Assembly: GCA_902767455.1 (NCBI GenBank)
Contig: CACXHH010000217.1
Span: forward strand, 1-17,342
Direction of reading: 5' to 3'
DNA: 17,342 nucleotides
Source of the DNA: an uncultured Eubacteriales bacterium
Lineage (GTDB): Bacteria > Bacillota > Clostridia > Christensenellales > Borkfalkiaceae
Part shown: piece after piece, positions 1-6,354 of the stretch
Layout of the letters: every line of letters starts with the position of its first letter
How positions within the stretch are numbered: position 1 is the first letter of the stretch
The notes under the pieces: generated by a model
Database searches by the model: none
What the model was told of the DNA's origin: nothing
What the model saw: only the letters and a program-made list of their open reading frames with translations
Translations under genes and position numbers: made by a program

Positions 1-361
1 AGTAAAGTCCGCTGTGTAAATTTTTATAATTATAACACGAAAGCCGTAAATTTTCAATAACTTTGAGCAAATATCTTTCAAATAAAGGTATTTTTTTGTT
101 TCGTTGTCCGCGTACGGCGAACGAAATGCGTCTGTCCGCCGCGATTTGGCTTTTAAGATGTTTTTTTTTGCCGATATTGCGAAAGTTTGCGCTCGCCGAG
201 CGAAATTAAGTTGACAATCGAACTATATTTTTATAAAATATATACTGTTAGAAATATCTGACCGAAAAGTCCTTTAAGCCGTCGGATGCGGGCATGTTTC
301 AGACTCTGCTTGCCGCTTGCGCCGCAATGATAAGGACAATATTTACAGCGAGGTAATTGTT
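1..361. other. Gene-free left edge, leader region of the lysyl-tRNA synthetase
   Basis: No reading frame here has a ribosome binding site. The stretch is AT-rich with two long T runs (91-97 and 160-168). An imperfect inverted repeat lies at 99-126 (TTTCGTT pairing with AACGAAA, plus an inner CCG/CGG), but no T tract follows it directly. The only firm element is the promoter at 211-239. The transcribed leader (about 246-361) has no T-box signature (no TGGNACCGCG-like core), so tRNA-sensing control of the synthetase is not supported. Confidence 0.6.
211..239 (+). promoter_or_regulatory. Sigma-A-type promoter for lysyl-tRNA synthetase
   Basis: TTGACA at 211-216 is a perfect -35 hexamer. TAAAAT at 234-239 follows after 17 bp and matches the -10 consensus at 5 of 6 positions. 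Transcription would start near 246 and give a leader of about 115 nt. An overlapping TATAAA at 232-237 with a 15-bp spacer is less likely. Confidence 0.7.
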
Positions 362-1933
362 ATGCATTGGGCAGAAAAGATCGCCGAAGAGATAATCGCG
401 GCAAAACCCGATAAGGAAGAATACGTTTGCGCTTCGGGCATAAGTCCTTCGGGCGCGGTACATATAGGCAATTTCAGAGAGATCGCCACGAGCTATTTCG
501 TAGTGAAAGCTCTCGAAAAGAAGGGCAAAAAGGCAAGGCTCCTTTTCTCGTGGGACGAGTTTGACAGGTTGAGAAAAGTTCCTAAAAACGTAGCCGCAAT
601 TACCGAAGGCTTTGAAAAGTATATCGGTATGCCGTACGCGCTTATTCCCGACCCCTACGGCGAATGTTCTTCTTACGCCGAATACAACGAAAGACAGTTC
701 GAAAAATCGCTCGACGAAATGGATATCCACCCCGATACGCGTTATCAGGCAAAGGAATACCTTTCGGGCAGATACTCGGATATGATAATACTTTCGCTCA
801 AACGCCGCCGCGAGATATACGATATACTGATGAAGTATAAAACGCAGGACTCGGACGAAGGCGACCGCAATAACTACTATCCCGTAAACGTTTACTGCGA
901 CTGCTGCGGCAAGGACACGACCGAAGTTCTTTCCGTTTCCGACGACTGCGAACAGCTCACATTCCGTTGTAAGTGCTGCGGCGCCGAAAAGACGGTAAAC
1001 GTGAGAGATTATACTTCCATCAAACTCGTGTGGAAGGTCGACTGGCCTATGCGCTGGGGCGCCGAAGGCGTTGACTTCGAGCCGGGCGGAAGAGATCACG
1101 CCGCCGAAAACGGAAGCTACGTCGTGGCGTGCGATATCGCTAAAAATATCTTCGGCGTTGAACCGCCTATCTTCTACGGCTACGAATGGCTTTCTATCGC
1201 GGGGCTCGGAGATATGCACTCGTCAACGGGCAACAACATCACCCCCGGCGCCGTTTTGAAGGTCTACGAGCCCGAAATGGTAAGGTGGCTTTTTGCAAAA
1301 TACGCTCCCGAAGCTCCTTTCTCGTTCAACTTCGACGATACTATAATTCGTCATTACGGCGAGTTTGATAAGGGGCTCGAAGCTTATAAGAGCGGCACTG
1401 GCGACGAGTTCAACCGTTCCGTTTACGAACTTTGCTTGATAAAAGGCAAAAAAACCCGTACCAAAGTTCCTTTCGGCGTGCTCGCTTCGGTAGCTCCCAT
1501 CGTCGACTTCAAACCCGAACTCGTCAAGAAGGTTCTCGAAAAGATTGACGTTGAGTTCGCTCCCGAAGACGAAGAAAGGCTCGAACGCGTCAAAGAGTGG
1601 ATAACCGTTCACCAGCCATCGAAGGCGTATAAGCTTCTTAAAGAAAGAAACGACGAGTTTTACGCTTGCATGACCGACGAACAAAAATCGGTCGTAAAGG
1701 CGCTTCACGATTACCTTCTTGAACAGGAAAACGTCAAGGAAAAGGACGTTCAGTCGTTCATTTACTCGATAATCAACGACGAAGCTCTCACGAAAAAAGA
1801 GAATATGGCTCGTCAACAGGGCTTCTTTAAAGTTTTCTATAACCTTTTGTTCGGTCTTGACGCCGGTCCCAGACTCTATCTCTATCTCGCCGCCGCGGAT
1901 AAAAACGAATACCTTAAACTTCTTGAATTCTGA
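362..1933 (+). CDS. lysK: Class I lysyl-tRNA synthetase (lysine--tRNA ligase)
   Basis: Charges tRNA-Lys with lysine in the cytosol using a class I Rossmann fold. This is the archaeal/spirochaete type, not the class II enzyme usual in Bacillota. From the ATG at 362 the protein has 523 residues. The N-terminus carries ASGISPSG followed by the HIGH-type motif HIGN (34-37). Two CxxC pairs (C179/C182 and C203/C206) look like a zinc knuckle inserted in the catalytic half. The KMSKS-equivalent loop at about 285-291 reads MHSSTGN and lacks the usual lysines. The helical C-terminal half fits the anticodon-binding cage of the family. The frame is open upstream to a TTG at 317, but the ATG at 362 has a GAGGT ribosome binding site about 8 nt ahead and begins just before the conserved region. 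It is monocistronic, with its own promoter and a hairpin after the stop. The gene may also be called lysS. Confidence 0.93.
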   Translation: MHWAEKIAEEIIAAKPDKEEYVCASGISPSGAVHIGNFREIATSYFVVKALEKKGKKARLLFSWDEFDRLRKVPKNVAAITEGFEKYIGMPYALIPDPYGECSSYAEYNERQFEKSLDEMDIHPDTRYQAKEYLSGRYSDMIILSLKRRREIYDILMKYKTQDSDEGDRNNYYPVNVYCDCCGKDTTEVLSVSDDCEQLTFRCKCCGAEKTVNVRDYTSIKLVWKVDWPMRWGAEGVDFEPGGRDHAAENGSYVVACDIAKNIFGVEPPIFYGYEWLSIAGLGDMHSSTGNNITPGAVLKVYEPEMVRWLFAKYAPEAPFSFNFDDTIIRHYGEFDKGLEAYKSGTGDEFNRSVYELCLIKGKKTRTKVPFGVLASVAPIVDFKPELVKKVLEKIDVEFAPEDEERLERVKEWITVHQPSKAYKLLKERNDEFYACMTDEQKSVVKALHDYLLEQENVKEKDVQSFIYSIINDEALTKKENMARQQGFFKVFYNLLFGLDAGPRLYLYLAAADKNEYLKLLEF

Positions 1934-1945
1934 TGAACTTTTTTG

Positions 1946-1976
1946 CCGCAAGGCGCATTTTATACGCGCCTTGCGG
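1946..1976 (+). terminator. Hairpin after lysyl-tRNA synthetase
   Basis: CCGCAAGGCGC (1946-1956) and GCGCCTTGCGG (1966-1976) form a perfect 11-bp stem with a 9-nt loop, starting 12 nt after the stop codon. The sequence after the stem (TATTATTAACG) is AT-rich but not a clean T run, so termination efficiency is uncertain. Confidence 0.6.
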
Positions 1977-1981
1977 TATTA

Positions 1982-2018
1982 TTAACGCTTTTTCTTGCGA
2001 GGCAAGAAAAAGCGTTAA
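1982..2018. repeat. 17-bp perfect palindrome with 3-nt loop
   Basis: TTAACGCTTTTTCTTGC (1982-1998) is perfectly complementary to 2002-2018, with loop GAG. It follows the terminator-like hairpin after 5 nt. Each arm contains a run of T or A, so it is not a textbook terminator. It may be an RNA 3'-end stabiliser, a second terminator or the remnant of a palindromic mobile repeat. Confidence 0.75.
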
Positions 2019-2119
2019 AGTTATATTTTGACCGTCGTCAAAGTTATATTCGGCTCACGTCGAGCGATATTTCCTCAGGCTGTTATATTTTTGCTGACGC
2101 GAAAGTTGAATTATGGATT

Positions 2120-2205
2120 TAATTATTAAATAAATAGTTTTCGGCGATTTTAGCCCGAAGGCTTGCAGGGCGTGAGCCCGTTAAAAAATCGCCCAGACCG
2201 CAATT
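2120..2205 (-). repeat. Structured intergenic repeat, copy A
   Basis: Read on the minus strand, this segment matches 4823-4900 on the plus strand over about 80 bases. The best block is CGCCCTGCAAGCCTTCGG followed by CTAAAATCGCCG and AACTATTTAT, with few mismatches. Copy A contains an inverted repeat, GGCGATTTT against AAAATCGCC, which brackets the conserved core. It carries an extra AACGGGCTCA-like stretch that copy B lacks. Both copies lie between genes. Confidence 0.7.
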
Positions 2206-2263
2206 TCTTCATTTCTTCATTTTTTAATTCTTCATTTTTTTCGTTCCGCATATATTATAAAGT

Positions 2264-3001
2264 ATGAAAACCGTTTTTTATAAAATCGATCTCGGGCTGA
2301 AAAAGAAGATAGCTTTCGTTTCGGATCTTCACGACAGACCGTGCGAAAAGGTTTTGGCGGCGATAAAAGATAATTCGCCCGACCTTATTTTAGTCACGGG
2401 TGATTTCGTGCACGATAAGCCGCTCGAATATTCAAAGAACGCAAAAAAGTTTCTAGCGACGGCTTCACGCTTGGCGCCGTGTTTCGTTTCGCTCGGAAAT
2501 CACGAACGCTTTCTTGAAAAGGGAGATCGTTTTTTGATCCGAACGCTCGGCGTCACGCTTCTCGATAACTCCTTCGTTTGCGTCGATAACGCAGTTATAG
2601 GCGGACTTTCTTCTTTTTATATGGGCAGAACGGAAAAGATAAGCCATTTCAGAAGAACGGTCGACTCGCTTAACGAGATGCCGCAATCGAACGGCGCGAA
2701 GAGCTTTCTCGACGAGTTTGAAAAGACGGACGGCGTAAAGATACTGTTATGCCACCACCCGGAATACTACTCCGCTTTTGTAAAGGACAGAAAAATCGAT
2801 CTCGTTTTATCGGGGCACGCGCACGGCGGGCAGATACGTCTGTTCGGACTGGGGCTTTTCGCGCCCGACCAAGGGATAATGCCCGTATTTACGCGCGGGA
2901 TTTACGACGGAAAACTCGTCGTTTCCGCGGGGCTTGCGAACACGGGCGGAATAGTTCCGCGCCTTTTTAACCCGACCGAGCTCGTCTTTATCCAAGCGTG
3001 A
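2264..3001 (+). CDS. Calcineurin-like metallophosphoesterase (YkuE/YaeI type)
   Basis: A 245-residue binuclear metal-dependent phosphoesterase. Visible motifs in order: SDLHD (D21, H23), GD (D47), GNHE (79-81 N-H-E), CHHP with H164/H165, and GHAHGG (184-189). Together they supply the expected metal ligands. The C-terminal VPRLFNPTEL is typical of the YkuE/YaeI subgroup, whose members have been linked to membrane lipid or UDP-sugar-lipid hydrolysis. The substrate here cannot be read from sequence. Most YkuE-like proteins have an N-terminal membrane segment or signal, but this one starts directly with the catalytic domain and should be cytosolic. The ATG at 2264 has no recognisable Shine-Dalgarno sequence: the preceding bases are TATATTATAAAGT. 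A terminator follows at 3020-3043. Confidence 0.9.
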   Translation: MKTVFYKIDLGLKKKIAFVSDLHDRPCEKVLAAIKDNSPDLILVTGDFVHDKPLEYSKNAKKFLATASRLAPCFVSLGNHERFLEKGDRFLIRTLGVTLLDNSFVCVDNAVIGGLSSFYMGRTEKISHFRRTVDSLNEMPQSNGAKSFLDEFEKTDGVKILLCHHPEYYSAFVKDRKIDLVLSGHAHGGQIRLFGLGLFAPDQGIMPVFTRGIYDGKLVVSAGLANTGGIVPRLFNPTELVFIQA

Positions 3002-3019
3002 ACTTTTTAATGGCTTTTT

Positions 3020-3043
3020 GCGGCGCCGTAAGGCGCCGTTTTT
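3020..3043 (+). terminator. Rho-independent terminator after the phosphoesterase
   Basis: CGGCGCC (3021-3027), loop GTAA, GGCGCCG (3032-3038), then TTTTT (3039-3043). This compact GC-rich stem with a T tract separates the phosphoesterase from the sporulation operon. Confidence 0.85.
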
Positions 3044-3066
3044 CGTGCCGTTTTACTTTTTACGCA

Positions 3067-3074
3067 TACGACAA
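3067..3074 (-). promoter_or_regulatory. Possible Spo0A-binding box upstream of spoIIGA
   Basis: TACGACAA on the plus strand reads TTGTCGTA on the minus strand, 7 of 8 matches to the 0A box TTGTCGAA. It lies about 65 nt before the spoIIGA start codon. In Bacillus the spoIIG operon is activated by phosphorylated Spo0A, so the position is sensible. A single 8-mer is weak evidence, and no well-spaced -35/-10 pair could be fixed. Confidence 0.35.
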
Positions 3075-3139
3075 AAATACAGTTTTTGCAACAAAAATTC
3101 CGTAAAAAGCGCGCTTAAAAGAGATGTAATATATACGCA

Positions 3140-3940
3140 ATGGAAGTATATATCGAATACGCGATAATCGACAACTTCATCGTGGATTACGTTCTGCTCA
3201 CCGAAACGGCGCGGCTATTGAAGGTGCCGTTCAAAAAGCGGAATCTTTTTCTCGCGAGCGCGCTCGGAACGGCGTTCGCGGTGGTGACGCCGCTTTTGTC
3301 GCTTCCGCTCGCGGTGACGTTCGTTATAAAAGTTTTATCGGGAATGCTCGTTGCGCTTTTCGCCGTAAAACACGGCGGAGCGCTTGCGTACGTAAAGTTT
3401 TTCAACGTCTTTTTGCTGATGACGTTCTTACTCGGCGGAATAGTTATCGGGATTTTATCGCTTCTCGGCATACCTTACGAACTTTCGGCATATTATTCTA
3501 ATAAGTTGATACCCATAGGTATAAACGTTTTATTCGGGTTTTTGCTCGTTCGCGGCGTAAGGTTGTTTATAGATTTCAACGCGTCGTCGGTGAAAATTTC
3601 GCGCGACCTTTACGAAGCCGAGATCGTCGTGGGCGGAAAGAGTTTCGGGTGCGTTGCGTTTTTCGATAACGGAAACAGGCTTTACGACGAGGCGAGCGGG
3701 CTTCCCATAATCGTGTGCAAAAGAAGTTTTTTTCAAAAGATAAGCGGCAAAACGCGGCTTAAACGGCGCGGAACGTTGCTGTATAACACGGCGGCGGGCG
3801 ATAGCGACGGATCGTATTATTATACCGATTACGTCGTCGTGAAAAAAGGAAAAGTCGGAAGCGTGAAACACGCTTTCATCATGCAGGGAGATATGACTGT
3901 TGCCGACGCGGACGTGCTCGTCGGCAGGGGGCTCGTATAA
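3140..3940 (+). CDS. spoIIGA: SpoIIGA, sporulation sigma-E factor processing peptidase
   Basis: A membrane-bound aspartic protease that removes the pro-sequence of sigma-E in the mother cell after a signal from the forespore (SpoIIR in Bacillus). The 266-residue protein begins MEVYIEYAIIDNF, the family's characteristic start. It then has about five hydrophobic segments in residues 1-145 and a soluble protease domain in the C-terminal half. The active-site region reads FFDNGNRLYDEASGLPIIV, which places the catalytic Asp at D176. The family normally has D-T/S-G-N here, whereas this protein has D-N-G-N. It sits 19 bp before sigE, the expected partner. The ATG has no good ribosome binding site: the nearest purine run, AAAAGAGA, is about 16 nt away. 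The protein is slightly shorter than the roughly 300 residues common in the family. Confidence 0.92.
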   Translation: MEVYIEYAIIDNFIVDYVLLTETARLLKVPFKKRNLFLASALGTAFAVVTPLLSLPLAVTFVIKVLSGMLVALFAVKHGGALAYVKFFNVFLLMTFLLGGIVIGILSLLGIPYELSAYYSNKLIPIGINVLFGFLLVRGVRLFIDFNASSVKISRDLYEAEIVVGGKSFGCVAFFDNGNRLYDEASGLPIIVCKRSFFQKISGKTRLKRRGTLLYNTAAGDSDGSYYYTDYVVVKKGKVGSVKHAFIMQGDMTVADADVLVGRGLV

Positions 3941-3959
3941 ATAAAATCGGAGGCGTGGC

Positions 3960-4703
3960 GTGAAATTATCGTCGGCAGTTTTAACGTTTTTCAAAAAAGC
4001 GCATCGAAAAATAAAAGAGTTTTTCTCGAAATTCCGTTTTCGTAAGAACGGAGTGTACTATATCGGAACGGCGGAAGCGCTTCCGCGTCCGCTCGACAGC
4101 GAAGAAGAGAGCTTCTTTTTAACGAAGCTGTCTTACGGCGAAGAAGAAGCCAAAAACGAGCTTATCGAACACAACTTGCGGCTAGTCGTCTATATAGCTC
4201 GCAAGTTCGATAACACGGGCGTGGAGCTTGAAGATCTCGTTTCAATCGGCACGATAGGGCTTATCAAGGCGATAAATTCGTACAATCCCGAAAAAAACAT
4301 CAAACTTGCGACCTTCGCTTCGCGTTGCATCGAAAACGAAATACTTATGTATTTAAGGCGCGTTTCAAGGCTGAAAAGCGAAGTGTCTTTCGACGAACCG
4401 CTCAACGTTGACGGCGAAGGCAACGAACTGTTGTTAAGCGATATTTTAGGCACCGAAAACGACGTGGTATCAAAAGGCGTCGAAAAACGATGCGAAAGAA
4501 AAATTCTCGCTCAGGCGCTCGCGAAGCTTTCCGGGCGGGAAAAGACGATAATGAGCCTTCGTTTCGGACTTAACGGCAACGACGCGCTAACTCAAAAAGA
4601 AGTGGCTTCTCTTCTCGGAATAAGTCAGTCTTACATATCGAGGCTCGAAAAGAAAATAGTCAAAAAGCTTAAAAAAGAGATAATCGCAAGAGAGAACGCG
4701 TGA
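3960..4703 (+). CDS. sigE: RNA polymerase sporulation sigma factor SigE (pro-sigma-E)
   Basis: The early mother-cell sigma factor, 247 residues, made as an inactive precursor. Residues 1-31 form a basic, amphipathic pro-sequence. The VYYIG motif at 32-36, followed by EALPRPL, marks the conserved processing region. Regions 2.1-2.4 (NLRLVVYIARKF, DLVSIGTIGLIKAIN, ATFASRCIENEILMYLRR) and the region 4.2 helix-turn-helix (QKEVASLLGISQSYISRLEKK) are intact. The start is a GTG at 3960 with GGAGG 6 nt upstream. It is the second gene of the spoIIGA-sigE operon, so the substrate and its protease are made together. Transcription probably ends at the terminator at 4952-4985. Confidence 0.97.
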   Translation: MKLSSAVLTFFKKAHRKIKEFFSKFRFRKNGVYYIGTAEALPRPLDSEEESFFLTKLSYGEEEAKNELIEHNLRLVVYIARKFDNTGVELEDLVSIGTIGLIKAINSYNPEKNIKLATFASRCIENEILMYLRRVSRLKSEVSFDEPLNVDGEGNELLLSDILGTENDVVSKGVEKRCERKILAQALAKLSGREKTIMSLRFGLNGNDALTQKEVASLLGISQSYISRLEKKIVKKLKKEIIARENA

Positions 4704-4822
4704 TATAATTAAGAATTATGAATTCGGAATACTCGACCGCAAAATTTGATAAAAATCAAAATTTGCATATAAAAGCAGGGCTTTGAAATATAGTCGACCG
4801 GAATTGCTACGCAATTTAACGG

Positions 4823-4900
4823 AATTGTTTGTCGGGTGATTTTTATTCGCCCTGCAAGCCTTCGGACTAAAATCGCCGACGAACTATTTATAATAAATAT
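4823..4900 (+). repeat. Structured intergenic repeat, copy B
   Basis: Matches copy A (2120-2205) in reverse orientation. The shared core is CGCCCTGCAAGCCTTCGG, then CTAAAATCGCCGA and AACTATTTAT. GGTGATTTTT at 4835-4844 can pair with AAAATCGCC at 4870-4878. The GGCGATTTT of copy A has become GGTGATTTT, which keeps pairing as a G-U, as expected if the folded form matters. Confidence 0.7.
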
Positions 4901-4951
4901 TACGGTTGCGCCGAAAGGAGTAGCGAGCGTGTGCGTTTCGCGGCAAACCGT

Positions 4952-4985
4952 AAAACCCGCCGACCGTTTTCGGTCGGCGGGTTTT
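4952..4985 (+). terminator. Strong Rho-independent terminator downstream of sigE
   Basis: AAAACCCGCCGACCG (4952-4966), loop TTTT, CGGTCGGCGGGTTTT (4971-4985): a perfect 15-bp stem whose ends supply the T run (A run on the other strand, so it could work both ways). It lies 249 nt after the sigE stop and would uncouple sigG from the sigE transcript. Confidence 0.9.
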
Positions 4986-5013
4986 GTATAAAAAATAAAA
5001 AATTGCCGATAAT
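4986..5013 (+). promoter_or_regulatory. Possible SigF-type forespore promoter for sigG
   Basis: GTATA at 4986-4990 fits the SigF/SigG -35 pattern GYATA. After 14 bp, GCCGATAAT (5005-5013) matches GGNNANANT at 4 of 5 defined positions. It lies immediately after the terminator and about 80 nt before the sigG start. SigF-dependent transcription of sigG is known in Bacillus. The match is modest. Confidence 0.35.
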
Positions 5014-5091
5014 CAACTTATAGCCCCGCTTTTAAGGTGTATTTACTTTAAAATCGGGCGCTCGTTTTACGAAAAAAGAAGGTATACTCAC

Positions 5092-5859
5092 GTGAACAAA
5101 GTTGATATATGCGGGATAAACACTTCGGCTTTGCCGAAGATATGCGCGAAAGAATGCGCCGAACTCATCAAAGACTCGCGCGGGGGCGACAGGACGGCGC
5201 GCGATAAGCTTATACTCGGAAATCTGCGCCTCGTTTTGTCGCTCATAAAAAAGTTTTCAAACAGTCAGGTATCGGCGGACGACTTGTTTCAGTCGGGCGT
5301 GGTAGGGCTGATAAAGGCAGTGGACAACTTTGACGAAAGTTTCGGCGTCAGGTTTTCGACTTACGCCGTGCCCATGATAAGCGGCGAGCTTAAAAGAGTG
5401 GTAAGGAGCCGAAACAGCCTGAGGGTCGCGAGAAGCATACGCGACACGGCTTATCTCGTTTTAAAAACACGTTCCGAACTTGAAGAAAACGACGCCGTTT
5501 CTTCCGCCGAAGAGATAGCCAAAAAGCTCAAAATTTGCGAGAAGGAAGTCGTTTACGCGCTCGACGCCATTTCCGATACCGTTTCTATTTACGATCCCGT
5601 CTACAACAAGCAAGGCGATACGATAATGCTTCTCGATCAGATAGCCGACGAGAAGAATACCGACGAAAACTGGACTGAAAAAATATGCCTTGAAGAAGCT
5701 ATGGCGAGCCTGAACGAGCGTGAGAGAAAAATAATCTACCTTCGTTATTACGAAGGAAAAACGCAGACGGAAATATCGGGCGAAGTGGGGCTTTCTCAAG
5801 CGCAGATATCGCGCCTTGAAAAAAACGCCTTGAACGAAATAAAGGCAAAGATATCTTAA
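5092..5859 (+). CDS. sigG: RNA polymerase sporulation sigma factor SigG
   Basis: The late forespore-specific sigma factor, 255 residues. The N-terminus NKVDICGINTSALPKI is the SigG signature (Bacillus: NKVEICGVDTSKLP), ahead of NLRLVLSLIKKF, DDLFQSGVVGLIKAVDNF and RFSTYAVPMISGELKR (regions 2.1-2.4). The central DALDAISDTVSIYDPVYN-like stretch and the C-terminal LSQAQISRLEKNAL helix-turn-helix (region 4.2) are intact. There is no pro-sequence, as expected: SigG is controlled by anti-sigma factors rather than by processing. The GTG start at 5092 has AGAAGGT about 8 nt upstream. The gene is separated from sigE by 388 bp and a terminator, so it is probably transcribed independently. ylmC follows after 88 bp and may be cotranscribed. 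Confidence 0.97.
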   Translation: MNKVDICGINTSALPKICAKECAELIKDSRGGDRTARDKLILGNLRLVLSLIKKFSNSQVSADDLFQSGVVGLIKAVDNFDESFGVRFSTYAVPMISGELKRVVRSRNSLRVARSIRDTAYLVLKTRSELEENDAVSSAEEIAKKLKICEKEVVYALDAISDTVSIYDPVYNKQGDTIMLLDQIADEKNTDENWTEKICLEEAMASLNERERKIIYLRYYEGKTQTEISGEVGLSQAQISRLEKNALNEIKAKIS

Positions 5860-5947
5860 CCGCGATATTCGGGCGGTATTTGAACGGCATGAAACGGAAT
5901 AATTTACCCGACGGACGAATAAACTTTATCGGGAAGTAAACGGTCTT

Positions 5948-6193
5948 ATGATAAATTACGTTGACTTAAAGAAAAAGTGCGTCGTCAATATTCTTGACGG
6001 AAGAAAGCTCGGAAAGGTTAAAGACGTCGTTTTCAGCTTTCCCGAAGGCAAGATAAGTTACTTCGTCGTAGGCGGACTGTTCGGCGGAGCCAACGACTAC
6101 GCGGTAGATCTTTGCTGCGTGAACAAGATAGGCGACGACGCCGTGCTCGTGTCGCTTGCAAGCCCTTTGAAGGCGGAAGAAAAAGAAGAATAA
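5948..6193 (+). CDS. ylmC: YlmC/YmxH family PRC-barrel sporulation protein
   Basis: An 81-residue small beta-barrel protein of the PRC-barrel-like YlmC/YmxH family. The visible pattern is an N-terminal strand, then NILDGRKLGKVKDVVF, then GKISYFVVGG, a typical PRC repeat layout with hydrophobic strands alternating with DGR/GK turns. The tail is acidic and charged (KAEEKEE). Its position directly after sigG is the usual one for this family. The biochemical role is unknown, and family members are labelled sporulation proteins mainly from context and expression. The ATG at 5948 has GGGAAG about 11 nt upstream, a slightly distant ribosome binding site. It is probably the last gene of the sigG unit, because a terminator follows 7 nt after the stop. 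Confidence 0.88.
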   Translation: MINYVDLKKKCVVNILDGRKLGKVKDVVFSFPEGKISYFVVGGLFGGANDYAVDLCCVNKIGDDAVLVSLASPLKAEEKEE

Positions 6194-6200
6194 CGACCTT

Positions 6201-6232
6201 GTCGCCGCGACGGTTTCGTCGCGGCGACGAAC
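6201..6232 (+). terminator. Terminator after ylmC
   Basis: GTCGCCGCGACG (6201-6212), loop GTTT, CGTCGCGGCGAC (6217-6228): a perfect 12-bp GC-rich stem. It is followed by GAACTTTTAA, a short T tract. Confidence 0.8.
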
Positions 6233-6354
6233 TTTTAACGCCGAATAATTTACGGCGATAGTTGAAACAATTTCGTCGTACAAGGCGGAGTTTGAAGTCG
6301 CATAAAAATAGTTTTATCCGTTCGTCGCTTAACGGCTAAACGTTCGCGTGGATA

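Larger units (their letters stand above)
1934..2263. other. Gene-free stretch between lysyl-tRNA synthetase and phosphoesterase
   Basis: Contains, in order: a terminator-like hairpin (1946-1976), a 17-bp perfect palindrome (1982-2018), an AT-rich stretch in which AAAGTTATATT occurs twice (2017-2027 and 2040-2050) with a related TGTTATATTT at 2081-2090, copy A of the structured repeat (2120-2205), and a T-rich stretch with TTCTTCAT-like units three times (about 2207-2240). No coding frame with a ribosome binding site was seen. Confidence 0.6.
4704..5091. other. 388-bp gap between sigE and sigG
   Basis: Holds small hairpins (AATTGC/GCAATT near 4802-4816), a near-palindrome around 4740-4765, repeat copy B (4823-4900), an imperfect hairpin (4901-4952, TACGGTT with AACCGTA) and the strong terminator at 4952-4985. 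A possible SigF-type promoter for sigG follows. No convincing small gene was found. The nearest candidate, a GTG at 4930 preceded by AAAGGAG, would translate through the terminator stem and is rejected. Confidence 0.6.

Noticed and set aside
317..361. Upstream TTG start for the lysyl-tRNA synthetase
   Set aside because: The 15 extra residues are unlike the family's start, and the ATG at 362 has a well-placed GAGGT.
240..361. T-box riboswitch in the lysK leader
   Set aside because: No T-box core sequence and no terminator/antiterminator pair were found. The leader is also too short.
299..1219. Minus-strand 306-codon open frame opposite the lysyl-tRNA synthetase gene
   Set aside because: It is a shadow of the real gene, caused by the codon bias of the plus strand. 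It has no ribosome binding site and no recognisable domain.
4930..4992. Small GTG-started frame preceded by AAAGGAG between sigE and sigG
   Set aside because: It runs straight through the strong terminator stem and gives an unremarkable short peptide.
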